Positions 19,765-28,556 of a stretch of DNA of 64,000 nt are shown piece by piece (the first letter of the stretch is position 1; the number at the start of each line of letters is the position of its first letter). The notes under the pieces are model-generated. The model was given only the letters and a program-made list of their open reading frames with translations. It made no database searches and was not told where the DNA came from. This DNA is from Chlorobiota bacterium (lineage in GTDB: Bacteria; Bacteroidota; Ignavibacteria; OLB7), in contig CP065014.1 of assembly GCA_016700335.1 (NCBI GenBank), forward strand, positions 3,075,001 to 3,139,000, written 5' to 3'. The position numbers and the translations under genes were made by a program.

Positions 19765-21606
19765 ATGATGATTAAAAATAAATATGATGTAATAGTAATT
19801 GGTGGTGGTCATGCTGGAATTGAAGCATCTTCTGTTTCAGCTAGGTTGGGTTGTGAAACAGCATTGATTACTATGAAATTTGATACAATTGGTAGATTAT
19901 CTTGTAATCCTGCAATTGGTGGAATGGCAAAGGGACAGTTGGTATGTGAAATAGATGCTTTAGGAGGAGAAATGGCTAAATTAGCAGATAAGTCTGGTAT
20001 TCAGTTTAAAATGTTAGGTACTTCAAAAGGACCAGCTATGTGGTCTCCAAGATCTCAAAATGATAAGGATCTTTATCCATTTTATGCTCAAAAAAGGCTT
20101 ACTGAAATTGATAAATTGGATATACTTGAAGGGATAGTTGATGATGTTTGCGTTGAAAATGGAAAAATAATTGGTGTTGTATTTTCTGATTTAAAAGGAA
20201 TCAAAATTAAATTAAGAACCTCTGGTGTGATTTTATGTAGTGGTACATTTTTATGTGGAGTAATGCATACAGGCGAATCTCAAATTATGGGGGGGAGAGT
20301 TGGTGAAAATTCTGCTAATAATATTAGTGGGTCACTTAAAAATATAGGATTTGAATTGGGAAGACTTAAAACAGGTACTCCTCCAAGAATTGACAAGAAA
20401 TCGATCGATTTTGCAAATTGTAGAGTTGATTCCGGTGATTCAAATCCAATTCCTTTCTCAAAAACTACAATTTCAGTCGAAAACAAGATATCATGCTATG
20501 TTACCAATACTAATAGTGAAACTCATGAAATCTTAAAAACAGGTTTTGATAGATCACCAATGTTTTCTGGAAGAATTAAGGGAACGGGTCCAAGATATTG
20601 TCCATCAATAGAAGATAAAATATTTAGATTTGCTGATAAAGATAGTCATCATATTTTTTTAGAACCAGAAGGGTTAAATACTGATTCAATTTATGTGAAT
20701 GGGTTTTCTACTTCTTTACCACAGGATATTCAAATAAAAGCTTTGAAAAGCATTTCAGGTTTGGAAAAATGTGAAGTACTAAGATGGGGATATGCTGTTG
20801 AGTATGATTATATACCCCCATATCAATTGCATCGAACACTTGAAAGTAAATATGTTTCTGGACTTTATTTTGCAGGGCAAGTTAATGGAACTTCTGGTTA
20901 TGAAGAAGCAGCTGCTCAAGGTTTAATGGCAGGTATTAACTGTGTTTCCAAGATAAAAGGGAATAAAGGTATAATTTTAGATAGATCTCAAGGTTACATA
21001 GGTGTATTGATGGATGATTTAAGCGTTTTGAGTACAGATGAACCTTATAGAATGTTCACATCAAGAGCTGAGTATAGATTAATTTTAAGAAGAGACAATG
21101 CAGATATTAGATTATCAGAAATTGGATATGAATTGGGTTTGATTGATTTAAAAAGAATTTCTAAAGTAAGAGAAAAAATACAAAATATTCAAACAGCTGA
21201 AAGTATTTTAAAAAGTTTTAATTGGACTATAATTAATGAAAGTGAAAGGATCAAAGGTTGGAATTACTTAAAAAGACCTGAAGTAACAACTGATTATTTT
21301 TTAAATAGTAATGATTCACCAGAATTGTTGAAATCCTTATTAATAAATGAAGAAGTTGCTGAGCAGATAAATATAAATGCTAAATATGAAGGCTATATAT
21401 TAAAACATAATGCAGAAATCGAAAAATTTAAAACAATGGAGTCAACTTTTTTACCAAATTACTTAGATTATTCAAAAATTAAGTCACTTTCTTCCGAAGG
21501 TAGAGAAAAGTTAACTAAAATTAATCCTGTAACTTTTGGACAAGCTTCAAGAATAAGTGGCGTAAGTCGATCAGATTTATCAATATTGATGCTATACACA
21601 AAATAG
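19765..21606 (+). CDS. mnmG: tRNA uridine 5-carboxymethylaminomethyl modification enzyme MnmG (GidA)
   Basis: FAD-dependent partner of MnmE; the complex modifies the wobble uridine of tRNAs reading split codon boxes. The N-terminal dinucleotide-binding motif is VIVIGGGHAGIEAS. Other hallmarks are SCNPAIGGMAKGQLV with the catalytic Cys, GTSKGPAMWSPRSQ, LKTGTPPRI, GSGTGYEEAAAQGL-type FAD segment (NGTSGYEEAAAQG) and the helical C-terminal domain (LSSEGREKLTKINPVTFGQASRISG is its start). 613 residues is normal. Either of two tandem ATGs (19765, 19768) can serve. It is 31 bp after mnmE; two parS-like sites flank it. mnmE-mnmG often lie near the origin in bacteria. Confidence 0.98.
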   Translation: MMIKNKYDVIVIGGGHAGIEASSVSARLGCETALITMKFDTIGRLSCNPAIGGMAKGQLVCEIDALGGEMAKLADKSGIQFKMLGTSKGPAMWSPRSQNDKDLYPFYAQKRLTEIDKLDILEGIVDDVCVENGKIIGVVFSDLKGIKIKLRTSGVILCSGTFLCGVMHTGESQIMGGRVGENSANNISGSLKNIGFELGRLKTGTPPRIDKKSIDFANCRVDSGDSNPIPFSKTTISVENKISCYVTNTNSETHEILKTGFDRSPMFSGRIKGTGPRYCPSIEDKIFRFADKDSHHIFLEPEGLNTDSIYVNGFSTSLPQDIQIKALKSISGLEKCEVLRWGYAVEYDYIPPYQLHRTLESKYVSGLYFAGQVNGTSGYEEAAAQGLMAGINCVSKIKGNKGIILDRSQGYIGVLMDDLSVLSTDEPYRMFTSRAEYRLILRRDNADIRLSEIGYELGLIDLKRISKVREKIQNIQTAESILKSFNWTIINESERIKGWNYLKRPEVTTDYFLNSNDSPELLKSLLINEEVAEQININAKYEGYILKHNAEIEKFKTMESTFLPNYLDYSKIKSLSSEGREKLTKINPVTFGQASRISGVSRSDLSILMLYTK

Positions 21607-21610
21607 AATA

Positions 21611-21626
21611 AGTTCCACGTGAAACA
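21611..21626. promoter_or_regulatory. parS-like centromere site 2
   Basis: AGTTCCACGTGAAACA matches the B. subtilis-type parS consensus TGTTCCACGTGAAACA at 15 of 16 positions. It ends three bases before the ATG of the next gene, where a ribosome-binding site would otherwise sit. Confidence 0.82.
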
Positions 21627-21629
21627 ATT

Positions 21630-22547
21630 ATGAAAGTATTAATTATAGGATCAGAAGGGTTATTAGGTCAAAAGGTTGTAGAAATATTAAAAAGGGAAAC
21701 CAATTGGACAATAGTTGAGGTTAATTCAAAAGGTATATTTGATAATGGAGTTTTAGAAGAATTTGACACTTTAAGTAGAAAAGATTGGAAATTAAAAATT
21801 TCTAATTTTAAAGAAAAACCAACTATTTTTATTAATTGTGCAGCAAAAACTAATGTTGATGTCTGTGAAGATGAAAAAAATATTACCTGGAAAAATAACG
21901 TAGATATAGTAGAAATAATAGTAGAAATTTGTAGAAAATTAGATGCAAAATTAATTCAAATATCTTCTGATTATATATTTAATGGAAAAAATGGACCATA
22001 TTTAGAAGAATCTCAACCAAATCCAATAAATTATTATGGAAAGTCAAAATTAGCTGCAGAAAACATATGTATAAAATCAGGAATTGATTTTGCTATAATC
22101 AGAACTATGTGGCTATATGGATTTAGTAAATCTGGAAAAAAAGACTTTGTTTGTTGGGTTTTAGAATCATCAAAATTGAATAAACAGTTGAAAATAGTTG
22201 ATGATGAATTTGGTACTCCTACATTTATTGATGATATCGCCATTGGAATTATGAAAATTATTGAGTATAATTATAATGGTATTGTAAATATAACTGGGAA
22301 TAAAGTATTTTCAAGATATGAATTAGCATTGTTAATAATAAAAAAATTTGAACTTTCTACAAATTTGATACCTATTAAAGAACAAGAGTTAGGTAGAAAA
22401 GCAAAAAGACCATTAAATTCTGGTCTAATCAATTTTAAATCTCAATATAGACTTGGTTTTAATACAACAGATTTTGAAACTGGTCTTGAAATTGTTAAAA
22501 ATTTAAGAAAAAAGGATGAAAAACAATTTTTATTAAGATTTAGATAA
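21630..22547 (+). CDS. NAD(P)-dependent sugar-nucleotide reductase, RmlD family
   Basis: 305-residue extended short-chain dehydrogenase of the dTDP-4-dehydrorhamnose reductase (RmlD/RfbD) type. The Rossmann motif is VLIIGSEGLLGQKV; INCAAKTNVDVCEDE, QISSDYIFNGKNGPY and the catalytic YYGKSKLAAE (Tyr-x3-Lys) follow, with FGTPTFIDDIA in the substrate half. These enzymes reduce the 4-keto group of nucleotide sugars for cell-surface polysaccharide; some relatives are instead accessory subunits of methionine adenosyltransferase. No other rhamnose genes are nearby, so the substrate is open. It is tightly packed: 23 bp after mnmG and one base before the next gene. Confidence 0.85.
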   Translation: MKVLIIGSEGLLGQKVVEILKRETNWTIVEVNSKGIFDNGVLEEFDTLSRKDWKLKISNFKEKPTIFINCAAKTNVDVCEDEKNITWKNNVDIVEIIVEICRKLDAKLIQISSDYIFNGKNGPYLEESQPNPINYYGKSKLAAENICIKSGIDFAIIRTMWLYGFSKSGKKDFVCWVLESSKLNKQLKIVDDEFGTPTFIDDIAIGIMKIIEYNYNGIVNITGNKVFSRYELALLIIKKFELSTNLIPIKEQELGRKAKRPLNSGLINFKSQYRLGFNTTDFETGLEIVKNLRKKDEKQFLLRFR

Positions 22548-22548
22548 T

Positions 22549-23325
22549 ATGAAATCTAAAAATATTCTAATAAAAATATTAGGAAGCGGTACTTCAACAG
22601 GAGTTCCACTAGTAGGTTGTAATTGTAATGTTTGTAAATCAAATAATTTTAAAGATAAAAGGCTAAGAACCTCAATTTTAGTAAATATTGATAATTTAAA
22701 GCTACTTATTGATACTTCAAATGATTTAAGGGAACAGTGTTTAAAAAATGAGATTTTAGATATTGATGCAGTTATTTATACTCACCATCATTTCGATCAT
22801 ATAGCTGGATTTGATGATTTAAGAGCTTTTAATTTTGCAAAAAATAAATCAGTACCTATTTATTTAATGCAAGAAACATTAGATAATTTAAAAGATGTAT
22901 TTAAATATGCTTTTTCAAATGAGCCGAACTTGAGTAGCTCACCAAAAGTAAATTGTACAATAATTGATATAGAAGAGTTTAGTATTAAGGATATTACAAT
23001 AACGCCAATTCCATTATTACATGGAAATATGAGAGTCAACGGATATAGGATTCAAAATTTTGCATATTGTACAGATTGTAATGTTATTTCTGAAGATTCA
23101 ATTCAAAAACTACAAAATTTAGATATATTGATTTTAGATGGTTTAAGATATTCTAAACACCCAACTCATTTTTCAATTAATGAATCTATTGAGATTGCGA
23201 AAAAATTAAATGCAAATAAAACATTTCTAACTCACATATCGCATGATGTTTCTCATCAAATCACTGAAAACGAACTTCCAGAAAACATATATTTAGCATA
23301 TGATGGACTTGAACTTAAATTATAA
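22549..23325 (+). CDS. MBL-fold metallo-hydrolase, PhnP-like phosphodiesterase
   Basis: 258 residues. It opens ILGSGTSTGVPLVGCNCNVC, the glycine turn and paired Cys (structural zinc) typical of PhnP/YcbX-type hydrolases. The metal motif is YTHHHFDHIAG (HxHxDH); further ligands are probably in PLLHGN, FAYCTDCN and FLTHISHD. PhnP hydrolyses cyclic ribose phosphates in phosphonate breakdown, but no phosphonate genes are here, so a broader nucleotide phosphodiesterase role is likelier. The stop overlaps the start of rdgB by 26 bases; both frames are intact, so this is coupling and not a frameshift. Confidence 0.87.
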   Translation: MKSKNILIKILGSGTSTGVPLVGCNCNVCKSNNFKDKRLRTSILVNIDNLKLLIDTSNDLREQCLKNEILDIDAVIYTHHHFDHIAGFDDLRAFNFAKNKSVPIYLMQETLDNLKDVFKYAFSNEPNLSSSPKVNCTIIDIEEFSIKDITITPIPLLHGNMRVNGYRIQNFAYCTDCNVISEDSIQKLQNLDILILDGLRYSKHPTHFSINESIEIAKKLNANKTFLTHISHDVSHQITENELPENIYLAYDGLELKL

Positions 23326-23914
23326 AACAATTTTATTGGCATCTAATAATTCAAATAAAATAGAAGAATTAAAGTCTATTTTAAATGAAATATTAGGTGT
23401 TCGTATTATTACCTTGAATGATATTAATATTACAATTGACATTATTGAAGATGGAGAAACACTTGAAGAAAATGCCTATATTAAAGCTAAAACTATTAAT
23501 AATATTACAAATTTACCAGTAATAGCTGACGATACTGGTTTAGAAGTTTTAGAATTAAATAAAAAACCAGGAGTATTATCAGCACGGTATGCAGGTAAAG
23601 ATTGTAATTCAAAAAATAATAGAATTAAATTGCTTAATGATTTAACAAGTATAAAAAATAGGAATGCAAGTTTTAAAACTGTTATTTGTTTTGTAGATGA
23701 GTTTAATACTATTTTTAGTGAAGGAGAAGTTAGAGGAAAAATTACATATGAAGAAAAGGGTGAGAATGGATTTGGTTATGACAAAATATTTGAGTTAGAA
23801 ATTAATGAAAAAACTTATGCAGAAATGACTATACAAGAAAAAAACTACTTAAGTCATAGAGCATTAGCAATAAATGATTTAAAAAGAAAGTTAACTAATC
23901 TAATAAATAGTTGA
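23300..23914 (+). CDS. rdgB: XTP/dITP pyrophosphatase (RdgB/HAM1 family)
   Basis: Removes deaminated purine nucleotides (dITP, XTP) from the pool by hydrolysis to the monophosphate. Signatures are ILLASNNSNKIEEL at the N-terminus, the ADDTGLEVLELNKKPGVLSARYAG segment with the metal-binding acid pair, ENGFGYDKIFE, and LSHRALA near the end. 204 residues is the usual size. The gene begins inside the 3' end of the MBL hydrolase gene (two tandem ATGs at 23300 and 23303), consistent with one transcript from mnmE onward. It is the last gene of that plus-strand run. Confidence 0.95.
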   Translation: MMDLNLNYKTILLASNNSNKIEELKSILNEILGVRIITLNDINITIDIIEDGETLEENAYIKAKTINNITNLPVIADDTGLEVLELNKKPGVLSARYAGKDCNSKNNRIKLLNDLTSIKNRNASFKTVICFVDEFNTIFSEGEVRGKITYEEKGENGFGYDKIFELEINEKTYAEMTIQEKNYLSHRALAINDLKRKLTNLINS

Positions 23915-23931
23915 ATAAATTGTAAGAAATT

Positions 23932-24834
23932 TTAGTTTTTAAGAGTAAGAATCTTGTTAATATCAATTAACATTTCAATATTAGAAATATTCATAGTCAA
24001 TAATTTATTTGCAAAAAAAGAGCTTAACTGATTGTTATTATGATTTTCATGGAATATCATTAATGCATAATTGATATTTACAGAATTTTCATTTAAACTA
24101 AGACATTCATTGAAATACTCTAAAGTTCTTTGATAAGATATTTTTTCTTTAATATATAAATCTGTAATAAATGCAATGCAAGCTTTTTCTGATAACTCAA
24201 ATTCACAATCAATTTTCAATGACTCAAAATATAAAGAAATAGTATTTTCAAAACTAGGAATTTTAATTCCTATAGTATAAGCATATCTATCATCCTCTGC
24301 TAATATGTAATACAAAAATGCATCCCAGTTTAAAGTATCTCTACTAAATAGTGACATCCTATCCTCTTTTTCTAAAATAAAACCAGCAATACTAACTATT
24401 TTAGAACATAACTCATCCAATGAATCAAAAAGGTATGTAGGGTAAACATCTATAGCATTCTTATAAACAATCTTACAAATTTTAGCATCATATAAATAAA
24501 TTTCAATCTTAAATTTATCTTCAATTCCAAATTTTCCATATAATACATAAGGAGTTGAATGATTGTTTGCTATTTCATCTATTATATCAATAGTTGGGCT
24601 TGTTGAAGTATTTAGAAAGCATTCAACAGAATTTATTTCACCCTTGAAAGAGAAAAAACTTGAATTAAATTTATTTGATAAAGAAAGTTTTCTAGAGATA
24701 TATCTGGGAATTTGTCTAGATAATCTTGACTGAGCTTCATCTTGAGTAAGGCATGAAAATTGTAAACATAATATAGGAATAGGCTTTTCAGGCTCACCCC
24801 ATAATTTAATTGGAACAACTTCACAATTTTGCAT
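23932..24834 (-). CDS. Hypothetical protein, possible TPR-like C-terminus
   Basis: 300 residues, no signal peptide and no recognised family. The N-terminal ~160 residues are mixed alpha/beta (PIPILCLQFSCLTQDEAQSRL, TPYVLYGKFG, KIEIYLYDAK). The C-terminal ~140 residues are all-helical with TPR-like spacing (ISYQRTLEYFNECLSLNENSVNINYALMIF split over two helices). The layout recalls periplasmic or cytosolic proteins that score a small input domain through a TPR scaffold, but no partner is visible. It ends 17 bp past the converging rdgB stop and is upstream of the DEAD-box gene, separated from it only by that gene's terminator. Confidence 0.6.
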   Translation of the reverse strand: MQNCEVVPIKLWGEPEKPIPILCLQFSCLTQDEAQSRLSRQIPRYISRKLSLSNKFNSSFFSFKGEINSVECFLNTSTSPTIDIIDEIANNHSTPYVLYGKFGIEDKFKIEIYLYDAKICKIVYKNAIDVYPTYLFDSLDELCSKIVSIAGFILEKEDRMSLFSRDTLNWDAFLYYILAEDDRYAYTIGIKIPSFENTISLYFESLKIDCEFELSEKACIAFITDLYIKEKISYQRTLEYFNECLSLNENSVNINYALMIFHENHNNNQLSSFFANKLLTMNISNIEMLIDINKILTLKN

Positions 24835-24858
24835 GATATAGTTTATAAGAGTATTTTT

Positions 24859-24897
24859 AAAATAAAAAAACTGGATAGTATAAATAATATCCAGTTT
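24859..24897 (-). terminator. Rho-independent terminator of the DEAD-box gene
   Basis: A perfect 10-bp stem (AAACTGGATA at 24868-24877, TATCCAGTTT at 24888-24897); read on the minus strand it runs into a T-rich tract. Confidence 0.85.
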
Positions 24898-24915
24898 ACT
24901 GACGTTATCAAATTA

Positions 24916-26622
24916 TTAAAATTTCTTTTTGCTACCAAAACTTTTTTTAGTCCATTGGAAAGTGTTGTTTTTTTTACTTTCATTTGTAGAATCTATTTTA
25001 GTTCTTCTTTTTTTAAATTCTCTTGAGTCATCAGAAGAAGAATCACCAAAAGATTTCCTAGTTAAAGCTTTTTTTGGAAAAGATTCTTCAGAACTTGTAT
25101 TCAATCTCTGAGCAGAGGAATAAACATCTGCCGAATTACTATCTTTTCTAACCGTTGAAGTTGAAGAACTATAATTATCATTTACACTTCTTGGTCTAGT
25201 TGTTCTTTTAGTAAAAGTGGATGAATTATTTGAATCAAAACTTTTTATAGAATCTGGACTAAAAGGAGTTTTAGAACTCATTCTTGATTCATAATTCTTA
25301 GGACTTCCAGTACTTCTTCTAGAATCAGAACTCCTAGAACTATCAAAACTTCTTCTAGAATCATTTCCTCTAGAATTAGTACCTCTTGAATCAGATCCTC
25401 TTGAATTACTTGATCTGCTAGGATAATCATTTCTATTACCTGTCAACTTATTTTCTTGAAATCTAGATTCGCTAAATGCACTTTCATGAGGTTTTTCAAG
25501 AAACCCAGCATATTTTATAGGTTTAACTTTTTTGGAAATATACCTCTCAATCCTCTGTAGATGCATGTTTTCCTCACGATCAACAAAAGTAATTGCTTCT
25601 CCTGTTGCATTAGCTCTACCAGTTCTTCCAATTCTATGAACATAATCTTCGGCATGAGTTGGAACATCAAAATTAATAACGTGTGAAATTCCATCAACAT
25701 CAATTCCACGAGCTGCAATATCTGTAGCAACTAAAACTTTAAATTTACCTCTTCTGAAACCATCTAAAGCATTTTCACGTTGCCTTTGTGTTCTTTCAGA
25801 ATGAATAGCTGCAGAAGAAATATCATTTCTTTCTAAATACTTAGTAATCCTGTCCGCACCATGTTTTGTTCTTGAAAATACTAAAACACAATCTAAATCC
25901 TCAGAGTTAATGATGTGAGTTAATAAATCTAATTTAGATTTTTGATGAACTGCATAAAAATATTGAGTAATAGATTCGGCAGGACTTTTGGTTATACCAA
26001 CTTCTATAAGTTTTGGATTTTTTAAAATCCCAGCTGCCAAACCTCTAACTTCTTTAGACATAGTAGCTGAAAATAAAAGTGTTTGTCTTTCATTTGTAGT
26101 TTCAGCTATGATCTTTTTAACATCATTAATAAAACCCATATCAAACATTCTATCTGCTTCATCTAAAACTAAAACTTCAATATGTGATAGGTTAATAGTT
26201 TTTCTATTCATATGATCACATAGCCTGCCAGGAGTAGCTATAACAACATCTACACCTCTTTTAAGGGCTGACATTTGATTTTCATAACCTACACCACCAT
26301 AAATAGTTAAGCTTCTCATTTTCATAAATCTCCCATAACCTTGAACAGAATTTTCAATTTGTAGTGCTAATTCTCTAGTTGGAGTAATGATTAAAGCTCT
26401 TGGAAAACGTCTTTTGGCATCAGGATTGTTAGCAAGTTTGTTTAATATTGGTAAAACAAAAGCAGCAGTTTTACCAGTACCTGTTTGAGCACATCCAATA
26501 ACGTCTCGTCCTGAAACAGCAACTGGAATAGCTAAAGATTGAATTTGAGTTGGAGCGGTATATCCTGTTGCAAGAATTCCTTGAACAAGAGAATCCGCCA
26601 AACCAAGTAAATGAAATGGCAT
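24916..26622 (-). CDS. DEAD-box ATP-dependent RNA helicase with Arg/Ser-rich tail
   Basis: 568 residues from the ATG at 26622 (MPFHLLGLADSLV); an upstream TTG at 26676 would add 18 residues unlike the family. Order of motifs: Q motif (TAPTQIQ), I (AQTGTGKT), Ia (PTREL), Ib (TPGR), II (DEAD), III (SAT), IV (VLVFSRTKHGAD), V (ATDIAARGID), VI (HRIGRTGRA). The core resembles RhlE/DeaD enzymes that remodel ribosomal or mRNA structure, often in the cold. From about residue 385 the tail is low-complexity: SRG-, SRR- and SSD-type repeats for ~100 residues, then Lys/Ser-rich, ending KSFGSKKKF. Such tails bind RNA and can drive condensates (inference). Confidence 0.95.
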   Translation of the reverse strand: MPFHLLGLADSLVQGILATGYTAPTQIQSLAIPVAVSGRDVIGCAQTGTGKTAAFVLPILNKLANNPDAKRRFPRALIITPTRELALQIENSVQGYGRFMKMRSLTIYGGVGYENQMSALKRGVDVVIATPGRLCDHMNRKTINLSHIEVLVLDEADRMFDMGFINDVKKIIAETTNERQTLLFSATMSKEVRGLAAGILKNPKLIEVGITKSPAESITQYFYAVHQKSKLDLLTHIINSEDLDCVLVFSRTKHGADRITKYLERNDISSAAIHSERTQRQRENALDGFRRGKFKVLVATDIAARGIDVDGISHVINFDVPTHAEDYVHRIGRTGRANATGEAITFVDREENMHLQRIERYISKKVKPIKYAGFLEKPHESAFSESRFQENKLTGNRNDYPSRSSNSRGSDSRGTNSRGNDSRRSFDSSRSSDSRRSTGSPKNYESRMSSKTPFSPDSIKSFDSNNSSTFTKRTTRPRSVNDNYSSSTSTVRKDSNSADVYSSAQRLNTSSEESFPKKALTRKSFGDSSSDDSREFKKRRTKIDSTNESKKNNTFQWTKKSFGSKKKF

Positions 26623-26862
26623 AAAAATTACGTTATTAAATTGTATTTTGTGAATGAATACCGATTCACACAACAATTCCTCAAATAAGTAATTTTATTA
26701 GATGTAGAAAAAGCTAAAAAAGAAGTGTGCCGGATATAATTAAAAGTTAATCAGTTAACTGATTTAAGCAAAGGTAAGGTAAAAAAATTAAGTAACAAGT
26801 TAAAAAAAGGCATAAAAATATAAAATAAAATTAATAATAATTAAATATTTTACGTAAAAATC

Positions 26863-27579
26863 TTATTCTGAGTAAAATAAAGCTGTAGTTTGTGGTAAGT
26901 CTCCAATTAAACCTTTTAAGAATGTATAATTAAAAAAAATGTCTAAGCCTTTTAGTGAGTCTTCATCTAACTGAAAATTAATCTTAGAGTTTTCAGGTAA
27001 ATTAAATTTTAAAACAAGTGATTTTAAAAAATCATATTTTAAAATCATCTTATCATCATTTATAGTATAACATAAAATATGAACTAAAGAAGACTCCGTT
27101 AAATCTTCCCATTCGTCGCTCAAATCTAAATAACTATTATTATCAATAAAATTACTGTCTGCTATTACTAAAGTACAATCTGAATTATTTAAATAATCAT
27201 CAATAGTTGTGATTGAATCAATTAATAAAAATTCAGGATGAAAATCAAATTTTTCAGATAATATTATTTCAGAAATTAATCTTTCATAAAAATTTGATTC
27301 TTTAAATGAAAAGGTAGAAATTTCTTTTAATCCAGATTTGAAAATTAATTTTGAAATACTTGAAAAACCTTTAGAAATTACTCCAACACTACTAATAATT
27401 AAAGTACTTAATGTTTCTCTAGAATTTAAAAAATCTAATGGTGATGCAATTGCAATATCTGCTTCGCCATTTAATAATAATTCATTAGGATTATCAGAAA
27501 TTAATATATCAATTTGTAACTTTTTAAGTTCTTCAATTAACGGGAATGTAAAAAAATTACTTCGGCAAACTATTTTCAT
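26863..27579 (-). CDS. mqnA: MqnA-family chorismate dehydratase (futalosine menaquinone pathway), divergent
   Basis: 238 residues in a periplasmic-binding-protein-like fold. Family features are the N-terminal NFFTFPLIEELKK segment, GEADIAIASPLDFLNSRE, SSVGVISKG-type central strand leading to a Lys/Leu helix, and in the second lobe CTLVIADSNF with YLDLSDEWEDLTESSLVH, which parallels the LGEEW...TGLPFV pattern of MqnA. MqnA turns chorismate into 3-enolpyruvyl-benzoate, the first step of the futalosine route. The protein is diverged and ~30 residues shorter than usual, so activity is not certain; MqnD relatives share the fold. No other mqn gene is in the window. It stands alone, divergent from 27675. 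Confidence 0.65.
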   Translation of the reverse strand: MKIVCRSNFFTFPLIEELKKLQIDILISDNPNELLLNGEADIAIASPLDFLNSRETLSTLIISSVGVISKGFSSISKLIFKSGLKEISTFSFKESNFYERLISEIILSEKFDFHPEFLLIDSITTIDDYLNNSDCTLVIADSNFIDNNSYLDLSDEWEDLTESSLVHILCYTINDDKMILKYDFLKSLVLKFNLPENSKINFQLDEDSLKGLDIFFNYTFLKGLIGDLPQTTALFYSE

Positions 27580-27674
27580 AATAAAATAAATTGTATTTTA
27601 ACTTTTACTTGATTAATGATACAAAGTTCTTTATATTAGATATATCCACAAAATAAAATATTTATAAAATTAGA

Positions 27675-28493
27675 ATGAATAAAACTTTTACTTATTTATT
27701 AATAGCAATTTTATTTATTAGCATTGCTAAGGCTCAAAAAATTCCTTCAAAGAGAGTTACGATTAATAAAACTATCAAAACTGAACAACCAGAAGTTGAT
27801 GTTACATGCCCTATAGTAAATATTAATCTAAGTTACGAACCAGGTAATTTAAATGAAATTCCATGTCCAGTAACAATAACTTTTAAAGGTGAAATAGTTG
27901 TTTCAGGTCCATGTTATCTGCAATATAGATTCTTAAAGAATGGAGAAATTGCTGGACCAACTCAATATTTGAATGCTACTTCTGTTGGAAACTATCCAGT
28001 TATGGAAGTTGAAACCTTTTCAGAACCCTCAACTGGAAACAATAGAACATTAGAAGTAATAGCTCCTTGTACTTATAGGTCATCAAAAATAAATTTTATT
28101 ATACCCTGTCCAAATTTAACGAAAGGAGAAACTTACAAATACACACCACCTGAAACTGATACTTACTCGACACCAACAGGAGCTTGTTGTGTTTCGAATG
28201 TTTATCTAACAGCAAATCAAGTAAGCCATTTTGGAGATTGCCCTTTCACTATTAATTATAAAGCAAATGTTGCAACTAATGAAAGATGCATTTTTCAATA
28301 TCAATTTTATAATGGTGATACCCCAATTGGAGCAGTACAATCATTTATTGCCCAAAGTTCAGGGAACCATACAATAACTGAGTCTGAAACATTTTATAAA
28401 GATGAAGTAAGTAAAAGAAGTTTAAAAATTATTTCACCTTGCCCAACTGAATCAAATTCAATTTCAATTCATGTTGAATGTAATAACAAATAA
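27675..28493 (+). CDS. Secreted protein with two tandem cysteine-containing beta domains
   Basis: 272 residues. Signal peptide MNKTFTYLLIAILFISIAKAQ. Two homologous halves follow, about residues 38-145 and 160-270. Each starts with a Cys (VTCPIVNINLSYEPG; ACCVSNVYLTANQ), has a CPVTITFKG or CPFTINYKA strand, a GP/GAxQxF turn, a GNYPVMEVETF or GNHTITESETF strand, and closes with APC or SPCP. The Cys spacing suggests matched disulfides in an Ig-like fold. No catalytic motif is present; a periplasmic or surface binding role is a guess. Upstream, 27640-27660 is AT-rich with a single ATATCCACA DnaA-like box. It converges on the frameshifted oxidoreductase gene. Confidence 0.7.
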   Translation: MNKTFTYLLIAILFISIAKAQKIPSKRVTINKTIKTEQPEVDVTCPIVNINLSYEPGNLNEIPCPVTITFKGEIVVSGPCYLQYRFLKNGEIAGPTQYLNATSVGNYPVMEVETFSEPSTGNNRTLEVIAPCTYRSSKINFIIPCPNLTKGETYKYTPPETDTYSTPTGACCVSNVYLTANQVSHFGDCPFTINYKANVATNERCIFQYQFYNGDTPIGAVQSFIAQSSGNHTITESETFYKDEVSKRSLKIISPCPTESNSISIHVECNNK

Positions 28494-28556
28494 TTTAATT
28501 TAAATTAAAAATTAATAAAAATAAAATTGTATTGTTTCAGCACATTAAGTTAAAAA

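Noticed and set aside
23300..23325. Overlap of the MBL hydrolase and rdgB genes as a possible frameshift fusion
   Set aside because: Both proteins are complete with their own family ends and starts, so it is ordinary translational coupling.
27642..27650. Isolated DnaA-like box ATATCCACA
   Set aside because: Single one-mismatch copy with no cluster and no orientation switch of the 5.9 kb kind; chance is enough in AT-rich DNA.
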